From Myxococcales bacterium (GTDB lineage: Bacteria > Myxococcota_A > UBA9160 > SZUA-336): DNA of 34,671 nt. Shown here one piece after another: positions 25,104 to 32,810 of the stretch. The notes under the pieces were generated by a model, which saw only the letters and a program-made list of their open reading frames with translations, made no database searches and was not told the origin of the DNA. Both the position numbers and the translations under genes were made by a program. The first letter of the stretch is position 1, and every line of letters begins with the position of its first letter. The stretch lies in the NCBI GenBank assembly GCA_013215565.1, contig JABSQV010000022.1, positions 1 to 34,671 of the forward strand, in the 5' to 3' direction.

Positions 25104-26792
25104 GTGACCGCTTCGAGCGATCTCGGCCTCGGGCGTGATCCCGCTCGCCTGACGCTCGGCTGCTTTCTGGCCGACGTTGCCGCCGCCCACGCGAAGCGGA
25201 CTGCGATCGTGTTCGAGGGCCGTTCGATCTCGTACCGCGAACTCGAGCGCGAGGCGCGAGAACTCGCGCGCGCGCTCGTCGGGGCCGGGGCGGTCAAGGG
25301 AACCCGGGTCGCGGTGTTCATGGCGAATCGGCCGGAGTGGGTTCTGGCCGCGTTCGCGGTCGCCCGGTTCGGCGGCGTGCTCGTGCCGGTCAACACCTTC
25401 GCAACCCCCAACGAGCGCGACTACATCCTGCGCCACAGCGACGCGTCGTTGCTGCTCCTTCAGCGCTCTCTGCTCGACCGCGATCTGCTCGCGGAACTTC
25501 TCGAAACCCACCCGGAGCTTGCCGAGGGCAGGCCGGGCCGGCTGCGTTGTACGGCGCTCCCCCAGCTGCGTCGGATCGCTTGCCTGGGCCTCGAAGCGCC
25601 GCGCGGCGGCGTCGAGAACTGGGCGGGGCTGCTGGCGCACGCGAGCGACGTGAGCGAGGCACTGGTCGATGCGGCCTGCGCCGAGGTGCGGCCGTCCGAC
25701 GACGGAGTGATCATCTACACCTCCGGGACCAGCGACCGGCCGAAGGGCGTGCTTCACGCGCAGCGGTCCCCGGTGATTCAGAGCTACCGCTTCTGTGACT
25801 ACATGGGCCTCTCGCCCGAAGACCGGGTCTGGACCGCGCAGCCCTTTTTCTGGACGGCCGGCATGGCGATGTCACTCGGCGCCACGTTGGCGGCCGGCGC
25901 GAGGCTGCTGCTTCAGCAGACCTTCGAGCCGGGTGCCGCGCTCGACCTGATCGAGTCCGAGCGCGCCACGACGCTCCACGCCTGGCCGCACCAGGAGAAG
26001 GCACTGGCCGCACACGAGACGATCGATGCGCGCGATCTATCGAGCGTGCGCAAGATCGAGTTCAGTTCGCCGCTGGCCGCGCCGGCCGGCCTCAAGGAAG
26101 ACAGCTGGGGCGTGTATGCGAGCTACGGCGCCAGCGAGACGTTCACAATTGCGTCGGCGCTGCCCGCCGATGCGCCGGCCGAAATACGCCACCGCACGCA
26201 CGGCCGCCCGCTCCCGGGCATGCAGTTCCGGATCGTGGATTCCGAGACGGGGGAGCCGGTGGGCGAGGACGTCTCCGGAGAAATCTCGATCAAGGGCGTC
26301 ACGCTGATGCGCGGCTACTACAAGGTCGAGCCGGAACTCTATCTGGACGAGGCGGGATTCTTCCGCAGCCAGGACGGGGGCCGCATCGATCCGGACGGGT
26401 ACCTGCACTGGACCGGGCGCCTCTCCGACGTGATCAAGACAGGAGGCGCGAACGTCTCGCCGCTCGAGATCGAGGCCGCGCTCGCGGACTGCCCGGGGGT
26501 TCGGGCCGGCCTCGCGGTCGGAATCGCGCACCCGTCACTCGGCGAGGCCGTGATCCTGTGTGTGCTCCCGAGTGCGGGGGCGACGCCGGAAGAGGCTGCG
26601 GTCCGGTCCTACTTGCGCGAGCGGCTCGGGGCCTACAAGCTGCCGCGGCGCGTGTTGTTCTTCTCGGAGGACGAGATCGCTTTCACGGGCAACCAGAAGA
26701 TCCAGTCCGGCCCGCTGCGAGAGGCCGTGCTGCGCAGGCTCCGGGCCGAGCGCGCTGTGATCGCGGGCTTCGAGTACGGCGACGAGGCCTAG
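25104..26792 (+). CDS. AMP-forming acyl-CoA synthetase / ligase
   Basis: This 562-residue ANL enzyme starts at GTG 25104. Motifs are IIYTSGTSDRPKG (203-215), SYGASETFTIA, and GRLSDVIKTGGANVSPLEIE. The usual TGD is replaced by SQDGG, although the Asp is kept. The C-terminal motif is FTGNQKIQSG, with Lys in the place of the adenylation Lys but without the usual Gly-Lys pair. It probably activates an acid intermediate to a CoA ester. It is most similar in layout to the synthetase at 15910 (shared IKTGGANV, and VPVNTF here matching VPINTF there). It is the last gene of its operon and converges on the SDR gene 20 nt away. Confidence 0.93.
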   Translation: MTASSDLGLGRDPARLTLGCFLADVAAAHAKRTAIVFEGRSISYRELEREARELARALVGAGAVKGTRVAVFMANRPEWVLAAFAVARFGGVLVPVNTFATPNERDYILRHSDASLLLLQRSLLDRDLLAELLETHPELAEGRPGRLRCTALPQLRRIACLGLEAPRGGVENWAGLLAHASDVSEALVDAACAEVRPSDDGVIIYTSGTSDRPKGVLHAQRSPVIQSYRFCDYMGLSPEDRVWTAQPFFWTAGMAMSLGATLAAGARLLLQQTFEPGAALDLIESERATTLHAWPHQEKALAAHETIDARDLSSVRKIEFSSPLAAPAGLKEDSWGVYASYGASETFTIASALPADAPAEIRHRTHGRPLPGMQFRIVDSETGEPVGEDVSGEISIKGVTLMRGYYKVEPELYLDEAGFFRSQDGGRIDPDGYLHWTGRLSDVIKTGGANVSPLEIEAALADCPGVRAGLAVGIAHPSLGEAVILCVLPSAGATPEEAAVRSYLRERLGAYKLPRRVLFFSEDEIAFTGNQKIQSGPLREAVLRRLRAERAVIAGFEYGDEA

Positions 26793-26812
26793 TGCGGGCG
26801 GGGCGCCTTTCC

Positions 26813-27595
26813 TCAGGAAGCCGCCGCGCCTCCGTCGACCGCGATGGTGTGACCGGTTACGTAGGCGGCCGCGTCGCTGGCCAGGAACACGACCGCGCCC
26901 TTGATGTCGTCCTCGCCGCCCGAGCGGTGCATGGGAATGCGCGCGTGCAGTCGCTCGAGCTTGTCCGGTTCCCGACTGAGGTAGTCCATCATCGCGGTCT
27001 GGAACGCGCCCGGCGCGATCCCGTTCACGCGGATTCCGTAGGGCGCGAGCTTGACGGCCATGTCCTTGGTCAGCGTGATCACGGCGCCCTTGCTGGCGTT
27101 GTAGGCGATTGCGGGCTGGGCCTCTTCGAAGTCCCCCTTGTAGCCCGAGATCGAACTCACGTGGATGATGCTGCCGCCGCCGTGGTCGCGCATGTGGCGC
27201 GCGACGCGCTGGGAGAGCAGCCAGAGCCCGCGTACGTTCACGTTGAAGACCTTGTCCCAGCCCTCGATCGGGTAATCGAGCGTCGGTGCGCCCCAGACCA
27301 CGCCCGAGTTGTTGACCAGGATGTCGAGTTTCGGCGTTTGTGCGAGCACCTGGTCGGCGAGCGCCTCGATCGATTCGGGGCGCTCCAGGTCGGCCTCGAG
27401 TGCGTGTGCGGGACGTCCGGTTTCCCGCTGGATCAGCCGGGCGACTTCCTCGCAGTTCGGGAGTTTGCGCGAAGCGATGTACACCCGGGCTCCGGCTTCG
27501 GCCAGGCCGATCGCGAGGTGACGGCCGATTCCGCGTCCGCCGCCGGTCACGAGCGCGCTCTTTCCGGACAGGTCGAACAGTTCGGGCGTGCGCAT
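26813..27595 (-). CDS. Short-chain dehydrogenase/reductase (classical SDR)
   Basis: This 260-residue protein starts at ATG 27595 behind AGGAAAG. Classical SDR motifs are TGGGRGIG (17-24), LVNNSG (93-98) and YNASK (165-169), with Ser147/148 in VSSISG as the likely third catalytic residue and GAFQTAMM after NGIAPG. The Ser to Tyr spacing is a few residues longer than usual because of a DFEEAQ insert. It would oxidise a hydroxyl or reduce a ketone with NAD(P)(H), for example a 3-hydroxyacyl-CoA or ring hydroxyl. It is transcribed alone, divergent from the CoA-transferase at 27687 (91-nt gap) and convergent with the synthetase. No copy of the operator was seen upstream. Confidence 0.93.
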   Translation of the reverse strand: MRTPELFDLSGKSALVTGGGRGIGRHLAIGLAEAGARVYIASRKLPNCEEVARLIQRETGRPAHALEADLERPESIEALADQVLAQTPKLDILVNNSGVVWGAPTLDYPIEGWDKVFNVNVRGLWLLSQRVARHMRDHGGGSIIHVSSISGYKGDFEEAQPAIAYNASKGAVITLTKDMAVKLAPYGIRVNGIAPGAFQTAMMDYLSREPDKLERLHARIPMHRSGGEDDIKGAVVFLASDAAAYVTGHTIAVDGGAAAS

Positions 27596-27686
27596 GCTTT
27601 CCTGCCTCCCGCGCGCGAGCCTAGCACGCGTCGGGGAGCGAGCGCGGGAGCCGGCCTGCGCGCGCGCGAGGACGGGGGGGGTTCGA

Positions 27687-28910
27687 ATGCCCGGCTCGCT
27701 TGAGGGCGTGCGCGTCATCGACCTGACCGATCCGCGCGGCTTTCTGGCCGGCAAGATCCTGGCTGACATGGGCGCCGACGTGATCAAGCTCGAGCCACCC
27801 GGCGGCGACCCTGCCCGATGCCGGGGCCCCTTTCTGGGCGGCGTCGCGGACCCGGAGCGAAGCCTGCTCTGGCTCGCGCTCAACACGAGCAAACGCGGCA
27901 TCACGCTGGACCTCGCGGCGGAGCGCGGACGCGAGCTCTACCGCGCGCTGATCGAGACGGCCGATGTGGTACTCGAGTCCTTCGCTCCCGGGGAGCTGGC
28001 TGCGCGCGGTCTCGGTTATGAGACGCTGCGGGAGGCGCACCCGCAGCTCGTGCACTGTGCGATTACGCCGTTCGGCCAGACCGGTCCCTACGCGGGCTAC
28101 CGGGGCCACGACCTGGTCGCGGTGGCGATGGGCGGGAACGCCGCGCTCACGGGGGATCCGGATCGGCCGCCTGTGCGCTGCAGCATGCCGACCGCCTACT
28201 ATCACGCGGCGCCGGAAGCCGCGCTCGGCATCACGTTCGCGCTGCTCGCGCGCGAGGAGACAGGGCGCGGGCAGTTCGTAGATGTCTCGCTGCAGGAGTG
28301 CCAGCTCCAGACCCTGCTCTCGGCGCCCGGCCAGCACGCGCGCGACCCGCGAGCGCAGCGCAGGACCGGCGCGCGAACGGGCCGAACTCGCGAGATCTGG
28401 GCGGCCAAGGACGGCTACGTCACCTTCGGGCTGCGCGGAGGGCCCGCGCGGATTCCGAACCTGATCGCGACCGTCGAGTACATGGCCGCGTCGGGGGTCG
28501 CGCCCGCGTGGCTCTGCGAATACGACTGGTCGAGCTTCAACCACAACACCGTCTCGGACGAGGAGATCGAACGGCTCGAGGCGGCCTTCGGGGCGTTCTT
28601 CCGGACGCGCACCATGCGCGAGCTCTACGAAGAGGCGCTCGAACGGCGGATTCTGCTCGCGCCGTGCAACGACGTGCGCGAGCTGGCCGAGCATCCGCAG
28701 CTCCGCGACCGCGAGTTCTTCGTGACCCTCGAATACCCGGAGCTCGGCGCCGCGATCGAGCACCCGGGCTTCTTTGCGCGAAGCTCGAATGACGGCATCC
28801 GACTTCGAGGTCGTGCACCCCAAATCGGCGAGCACAACTCGGAAATCTTCGAGGCGCTCGGTGTGTCGGAGACGGCGCTCGCCGAACTCGTGTCCGAGGG
28901 GGTGGTGTAG
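27687..28910 (+). CDS. Family III CoA-transferase subunit lacking the catalytic Asp
   Basis: This 407-residue CaiB/BaiF-fold protein starts at ATG 27687. The Rossmann-like signature LADMGADVIKLEPPGGDPAR (25-44), SKRGITLDL (68-76) and GQTGPYAGY (130-138) are intact. The segment that carries the catalytic Asp in the other three family members of the window aligns here as TAYYHAAPEAALG, placing Tyr171 at that position. The next gene, 3 nt after this stop, encodes a family member that keeps the Asp. Heteromeric enzymes such as benzylsuccinate CoA-transferase (BbsEF) use two unlike subunits, so these two may form one complex with this as the structural partner. The assignment of the loss is by eye. 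Confidence 0.9.
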   Translation: MPGSLEGVRVIDLTDPRGFLAGKILADMGADVIKLEPPGGDPARCRGPFLGGVADPERSLLWLALNTSKRGITLDLAAERGRELYRALIETADVVLESFAPGELAARGLGYETLREAHPQLVHCAITPFGQTGPYAGYRGHDLVAVAMGGNAALTGDPDRPPVRCSMPTAYYHAAPEAALGITFALLAREETGRGQFVDVSLQECQLQTLLSAPGQHARDPRAQRRTGARTGRTREIWAAKDGYVTFGLRGGPARIPNLIATVEYMAASGVAPAWLCEYDWSSFNHNTVSDEEIERLEAAFGAFFRTRTMRELYEEALERRILLAPCNDVRELAEHPQLRDREFFVTLEYPELGAAIEHPGFFARSSNDGIRLRGRAPQIGEHNSEIFEALGVSETALAELVSEGVV

Positions 28911-28913
28911 GCC

Positions 28914-30134
28914 GTGCCCGCGGCGCATCCGAGTCTTCGAGAGCTCAAGCTGCTCGAACTCAGTTCCGGCGCGGCCGGACCCGTGGCGGCCCGCTACTTC
29001 GCCGAGCAGGGCGCCACCGTGGTGCGCGTGGAATCCGCGAAGCGGCCCGACTTCCTGCGAATTCTGCAGCTCACACCCGACAGCCCTCACGGGCTCGACG
29101 GCGCGCCGATGTTCATCCTGCTCAACCCGAACAAGGAGAGCGTGAGCGTCAACCTGAAGACGGCCGAGGGCAAGCAGATCGTCGAGCGGCTCGTCGCCTG
29201 GGCCGACGTCGTGCTCGAGAACTTCTCGCCGGGGGTGATGGCGCGGCTCGGGCTCGACTACCAGCGCCTGCGGCGGGTTCGACCCGATCTGATTATGCTG
29301 AGCGGCTGTTTGTTCGGCCAGACCGGGCCGCAGCGCGGCTATCCCGGCTTCGGCGGGCAGGGGACCGCGATCGCGGGCTTCAACCACCTGACCGGCTGGC
29401 CGGATCGCGAGTCGTACGGACCCTACGGCACGCTCACGGATTCGCTGGCGCCGCGTTACGCGGCGCTCGCGGTCGCGGGGGCGTTGCTCGAGCGGCGCCG
29501 GACCGGGCGCGGCCAGTACATCGACCTCTCGCAGATCGAAGCTGGCGTCTACAGTCTCTCGGAACTGGTGGTGCGTTACGCGGCCAACGGCGAGATCCCG
29601 TCGCGGCGCGGCAACCGTTCGGAACAGGCTGCCCCACACGCGGTGGTTCCGTGTGCCGGAGAGGACCGCTGGATCGCGATCGCGGTGTTCGACGACGATT
29701 CCTGGCGTGCGCTGTGCCGGGTGATGGGCGATCCGGACTGGGCTCGGGACCCGGACTACGCGACGGGCGAGGGGCGGCTGCGGCACGAGCCCGAACTGGA
29801 TCGCAGGCTGGCCGAATGGACGAGCGGCGTCGAGCCGTACGCGCTGATGGCGAAGTTGCAGGCCGCGGGCGTCGAGGCGGGCGTCGTACAGACGCTCGAC
29901 GATCTGCTCGCGGATCCGCAGCTCGCGCACCGCGGCCATTTCGAGGAGATCGAACACGCCCATCTCGGCCGCCTGCGCTTCGAGCGTTCGGGGTTCCGCC
30001 TCTCCGAGAACCCGGGTGGGCTCGATCGCCCCGGCCCGAATCTGGGTGAGCACAACCAGCGCGTGCTGGGTGAGTACCTGGGTCTCGACGCGGTCGAGAT
30101 CGCAGCGCTCGCCGAACTCGGGGCGCTCGAATGA
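28914..30134 (+). CDS. Family III CoA-transferase, catalytic-type subunit
   Basis: This 406-residue protein starts at GTG 28914, 3 nt after the previous stop. It has the CaiB/BaiF layout: AEQGATVVRVESAKRPD (30-46), NPNKESVSVNL (71-81), WADVVLENFSPGVM (96-109), FGQTGPQRGYPG and TLTDSLAPR with Asp176 as the expected nucleophile. It transfers CoA between acids, most likely together with the preceding Asp-less homologue. The pair forms a short plus-strand unit between the SDR gene and the second Rieske operon. The next operator (30194) begins 60 nt after its stop. Confidence 0.92.
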   Translation: MPAAHPSLRELKLLELSSGAAGPVAARYFAEQGATVVRVESAKRPDFLRILQLTPDSPHGLDGAPMFILLNPNKESVSVNLKTAEGKQIVERLVAWADVVLENFSPGVMARLGLDYQRLRRVRPDLIMLSGCLFGQTGPQRGYPGFGGQGTAIAGFNHLTGWPDRESYGPYGTLTDSLAPRYAALAVAGALLERRRTGRGQYIDLSQIEAGVYSLSELVVRYAANGEIPSRRGNRSEQAAPHAVVPCAGEDRWIAIAVFDDDSWRALCRVMGDPDWARDPDYATGEGRLRHEPELDRRLAEWTSGVEPYALMAKLQAAGVEAGVVQTLDDLLADPQLAHRGHFEEIEHAHLGRLRFERSGFRLSENPGGLDRPGPNLGEHNQRVLGEYLGLDAVEIAALAELGALE

Positions 30135-30160
30135 GCTGTCGAGACGGCCGTACAGGCGGC

Positions 30161-30189
30161 TTGCCATCTGGGCCCGCGGCCGGATAGGG
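30161..30189 (+). promoter_or_regulatory. Candidate promoter for the second Rieske operon
   Basis: TTGCCA (30161-30166) matches the -35 consensus in 5 of 6 positions. A weak -10 (GATAGG, 30183-30188) follows at 16 nt. Transcription would start near 30195, giving an almost leaderless message for the ATG at 30201. The -10 is poor, so this is tentative. Confidence 0.25.
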
Positions 30190-30193
30190 TCAT

Positions 30194-30212
30194 ATCTGAT
30201 ATGGCGTCAGAT
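30194..30212. promoter_or_regulatory. 19-bp palindromic operator overlapping a start codon
   Basis: ATCTGATATGGCGTCAGAT is a perfect ATCTGA-N7-TCAGAT repeat. The ATG at 30201-30203 of the Rieske gene lies in its spacer. Bound protein would cover the transcription start of a leaderless or short-leader message. It shares the right half cgTCAGAT with the 17596 site. Confidence 0.75.
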
Positions 30213-31178
30213 GTTGAACGGGACGGGGCGATCGGACGATTCCCGTTCCCGGCCTACGCCAACGGCTGGTTCCGGGCGGCCTACAGCGACGAGATCGCGG
30301 CCGGCGAGCTGAAGCCGCTCTTCCTGCTCGGGCGCGACCTGGTGCTCTTCCGGGAGGCCGATGGAGACGCGCACGTGCTGGACGCGCACTGCGCGCACCT
30401 CGGGGCGCACATCGGGTACGGAGGGCGCGTAGAAGGGAAGGGGGTGCGCTGCCCGTTCCATGCCTGGCTCTGGGACGGGACTGGGCGCTGCCTCGACATT
30501 CCCTACGGCAAGAAGATTCCGGCGAAGGCGCGCATTCGCTCCTGGCCGATCTGCGAGAAGAACGGGCTGATCATGCTCTGGCACCACGCCGACGACGAGC
30601 CGCCTGCCTACGAGCTTCCGGACCTCCCGCCCTGGGGTTCCGACGAGTGGTCGCCCTACGAGGTTCGAAACTGGAAGGTGCGGAGCCGCTGGCTCGACAT
30701 GAACGAGAACGCTGTCGACCAGGTCCACTTCCGTTATGTGCACGGGGCGCGCACGATTCCCGAGACCGAGGTCGAGGTAAACGGACATATCCTGAGCTGT
30801 CGTTCGCGCATGAAGCTCGGCACGCCGCAGGGCGAGGTGCAGGGCGGGATCGACACCACCGACTATGGCCCCGCGTTTCAGACGGTCCACCTGACCGGCA
30901 TCATCGAAACCATGATGGTGAATACGTCCACCCCGATCGACGACGAGTTCACGGATGTGAGCTTCGCCTACACGGTCCACCGGATCGATGGTGCGGATGC
31001 CGATCACGGCGTCGGGGCCGCGATCATTCGCGACCTGGAAAAGCAGATGGGCGAGGACATCGTGATCTGGGAACACAAGAAGTACTACCGGCGGCCGCTT
31101 CTTTGCGATGGCGACGGCCCGATCGGCACCTATCGGAAATGGATGCGCCAGTTCTTCTCCGAGGACCGGTCGGTCTGA
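30201..31178 (+). CDS. Rieske non-haem iron oxygenase, KshA-like (second copy)
   Basis: This 325-residue paralogue of the oxygenase at 9865 has Rieske ligands Cys64-x-His66 and Cys84-x2-His87 (CPFHAW), GRCLDIPYGKKIP, and the mononuclear-iron region ENAVDQVHFRYVHG (Asp173, His176, His181). The final segments match the first copy (RRPLLCDGDGPIGT here). The ATG at 30201 is the only sensible start. No strong ribosome site precedes it, and the operator overlaps it, consistent with a leaderless transcript. It hydroxylates a steroid-like ring or side chain with O2 and an external reductase. Divergence from the first copy suggests a different position or substrate stage. It is followed 1 nt later by an amidohydrolase. 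Confidence 0.94.
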   Translation: MASDVERDGAIGRFPFPAYANGWFRAAYSDEIAAGELKPLFLLGRDLVLFREADGDAHVLDAHCAHLGAHIGYGGRVEGKGVRCPFHAWLWDGTGRCLDIPYGKKIPAKARIRSWPICEKNGLIMLWHHADDEPPAYELPDLPPWGSDEWSPYEVRNWKVRSRWLDMNENAVDQVHFRYVHGARTIPETEVEVNGHILSCRSRMKLGTPQGEVQGGIDTTDYGPAFQTVHLTGIIETMMVNTSTPIDDEFTDVSFAYTVHRIDGADADHGVGAAIIRDLEKQMGEDIVIWEHKKYYRRPLLCDGDGPIGTYRKWMRQFFSEDRSV

Positions 31179-31179
31179 G

Positions 31180-32025
31180 ATGGCGACGCGCGCAATCGAC
31201 GGCTGGGTGAACGTGAGCATGGGCGAGGTCGGGCGCCCCGATTTTCTGACGCGGGTTGCGACCGACACCTTCAAGCAGGGCGACGACTTCTTTCGCAACT
31301 ACTCGATCGACGAGATGCTCGAGGTCATGGACGAGATCGGGGTCGAGAAGGCGATCCTGACCACCGAACTCACGCGCCCCTCCGAACACGTGCTGTCCTT
31401 TACGGACGCACACCCGGACCGCTTCGCGATCGGGGCGCAACTCGATCCGCGCGGGGGGATGAAGACGCTCCGGGCGCTCCAGTCCTTTAGCGAGAGCCAG
31501 CCGCTGGCGCTTGCGCGGATTACGCCGTTTCTGCTCGACCTGCCTCCCAACCACGCCGTCTACTACCCGGTGTACGCGAAGTGCATCGAACTCGAACTCC
31601 CGATCACCATCAACACGGGCATACCGGGTCCGCCGGTCCCGGGCGAGTGCCAGCACCCGATGTTTCTCGACCGCGTCTGCCTGCACTTTCCCGAACTCAA
31701 ACTCGTGATGGCGCACGGTGCCGACCCGTGGTGGAACGAGGCGATCCGGCTGATGATCAAGTACCGCAACCTCTACCTGATGACGTCGGCGTACCTGCCA
31801 AAATATTTCCCGCCGGAGCTGCTGCGTTTCATGAACACGCGCGGCCGGCGCAAGATCCTGTTCGCATCGGACCACCCGGTGATCCAGATCAAGCGCTGCG
31901 TCGAAGAGGCTGAGCGCCTCGACCTGCGGCCCGGCGTACTCGATGGGTTCCTGTACGAGAACGCCGCGCGCCTGTTCTTTCCCGATTCCGTTCGGAAAGA
32001 CGACGCCGGGGCGGAAGCATCCTGA
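31180..32025 (+). CDS. Amidohydrolase-fold protein with degenerate metal site
   Basis: This 281-residue protein starts at ATG 31180, 1 nt after the Rieske stop. The length and the C-terminal text LVMAHGADPWWNEA (His179) and LFASDHPVIQ (Asp231) place it in the COG2159 TIM-barrel family. The N-terminal strand reads IDGWVN instead of DxH or HxH (Trp9 where His is expected), and the mid-barrel strand reads ITINTG with Asn145 in place of His. Two or more metal ligands therefore seem lost. It may act without metal, for example as a hydratase or lactonase-like enzyme, or bind ligand only. It lies in the Rieske, TetR, DUF35, thiolase group. This reading rests on alignment by eye with the two intact paralogues. 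Confidence 0.82.
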   Translation: MATRAIDGWVNVSMGEVGRPDFLTRVATDTFKQGDDFFRNYSIDEMLEVMDEIGVEKAILTTELTRPSEHVLSFTDAHPDRFAIGAQLDPRGGMKTLRALQSFSESQPLALARITPFLLDLPPNHAVYYPVYAKCIELELPITINTGIPGPPVPGECQHPMFLDRVCLHFPELKLVMAHGADPWWNEAIRLMIKYRNLYLMTSAYLPKYFPPELLRFMNTRGRRKILFASDHPVIQIKRCVEEAERLDLRPGVLDGFLYENAARLFFPDSVRKDDAGAEAS

Positions 32026-32065
32026 ACCCGACGCCTGGGCTGCGAGCGAGACCTCCACACTGGCG

Positions 32066-32140
32066 ATGGATGAGCCAATCATGCGATTCGAAAACAAGCT
32101 TGCCGTGATCGCTGTCCGCGGCACGAGCATGCGTGGCTGA
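32066..32140 (+). other. Possible 24-residue peptide coupled to the TetR gene, or SDR N-terminal remnant
   Basis: A short frame from ATG 32066 ends in TGA overlapping the TetR ATG (TGATG). The peptide contains MRFENKLAVIAV, which resembles the first strand of SDR proteins (FxNKVAVITG) but lacks the glycine motif. It may be a leader peptide for coupling, a decayed SDR start, or chance. No ribosome site is obvious. Confidence 0.2.
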
Positions 32141-32799
32141 TGTCACGTTCCGGGAGCAGGGCGGCCGCCCAACCTCAGGTCGACCAGAACGGGCGTGTGC
32201 TCGGGCCGAAGGCCCTGCAGACGCGCGAACGCCTGCTCCGGGCGACCGAAGACTTGCTCTCCAAGCGAAGCCTGCGGGAGCTTCGCGTGGTCGACATCGC
32301 GCGCGAGGCCGGCACCTCGCCGGCGACCTTCTACCAGTACTTCAAGGACGTCGAAGACGCAGTGCTGTTGCTGGCCGAGCAGGCGGACGACGAGATGCCG
32401 GCGCTCGTGGAGCAACTCGAAGCGGCCTGGTCAGGCGAGGACCGACTCGAGCGCGCGCGCGGCGTCGTCGATGGGTTCATCCGCCACTGGGACTCGCACC
32501 GCGCGATTCTGCGGGTCCGAAACCTCGCGGCCGAGGAGGGGGACCGGCGCTTTCGGCGCACACGGCGAAAGGCACTGGGTCCGGTCCTCGGGGGGCTGGC
32601 GGGCCAGATCGAGAGCTTCCAGCGCCAGGGCAAGGTCGGGCCCGAGATCCATCCGTACGCCGCGGCGGCAGCGCTTGCCGCATTCCTCGAACGGCTCGCG
32701 TCCTACCACAGCGAACTCGAGGGTCTCGGCATCGCACGCGACGACCTCGTCGACACCTGCGCCCGGATCCTGATTCAGACGGTGACGGGTGAGGCGTAG
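32140..32799 (+). CDS. TetR-family transcriptional regulator
   Basis: This 219-residue regulator starts at ATG 32140. The N-terminal helix-turn-helix is at about 47-68 (ELRVVDIAREAGTSPATFYQ), followed by YFKDVEDAV, the typical TetR boundary. The helical C-terminal ligand domain (about 80-215) is rich in Ala, Arg and Glu. The HTH text is of the kind seen in KstR-type regulators of steroid catabolism, although family assignment is uncertain. It lies inside the operon that begins at the 30194 operator and is the only regulator in the window, so it is the natural candidate to bind the ATCTGA-N7-TCAGAT sites and repress all the operons, including its own. The inducer is probably a CoA thioester, by analogy with KstR. 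No clear ribosome site precedes the start. Confidence 0.9.
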   Translation: MSRSGSRAAAQPQVDQNGRVLGPKALQTRERLLRATEDLLSKRSLRELRVVDIAREAGTSPATFYQYFKDVEDAVLLLAEQADDEMPALVEQLEAAWSGEDRLERARGVVDGFIRHWDSHRAILRVRNLAAEEGDRRFRRTRRKALGPVLGGLAGQIESFQRQGKVGPEIHPYAAAAALAAFLERLASYHSELEGLGIARDDLVDTCARILIQTVTGEA

Positions 32800-32810
32800 C
32801 GAATTCGCGG

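Noticed and set aside
27621-30167. Open frame of more than 800 codons on the minus strand
   Set aside because: It lies opposite two clear CoA-transferase genes, has no recognisable motif and no ribosome site. It is a shadow frame.
32133-32792. Alternative frame overlapping the TetR gene with a GTG start
   Set aside because: It has no domain and is Arg/Gly-rich. The frame starting at 32140 encodes a clear TetR helix-turn-helix protein.
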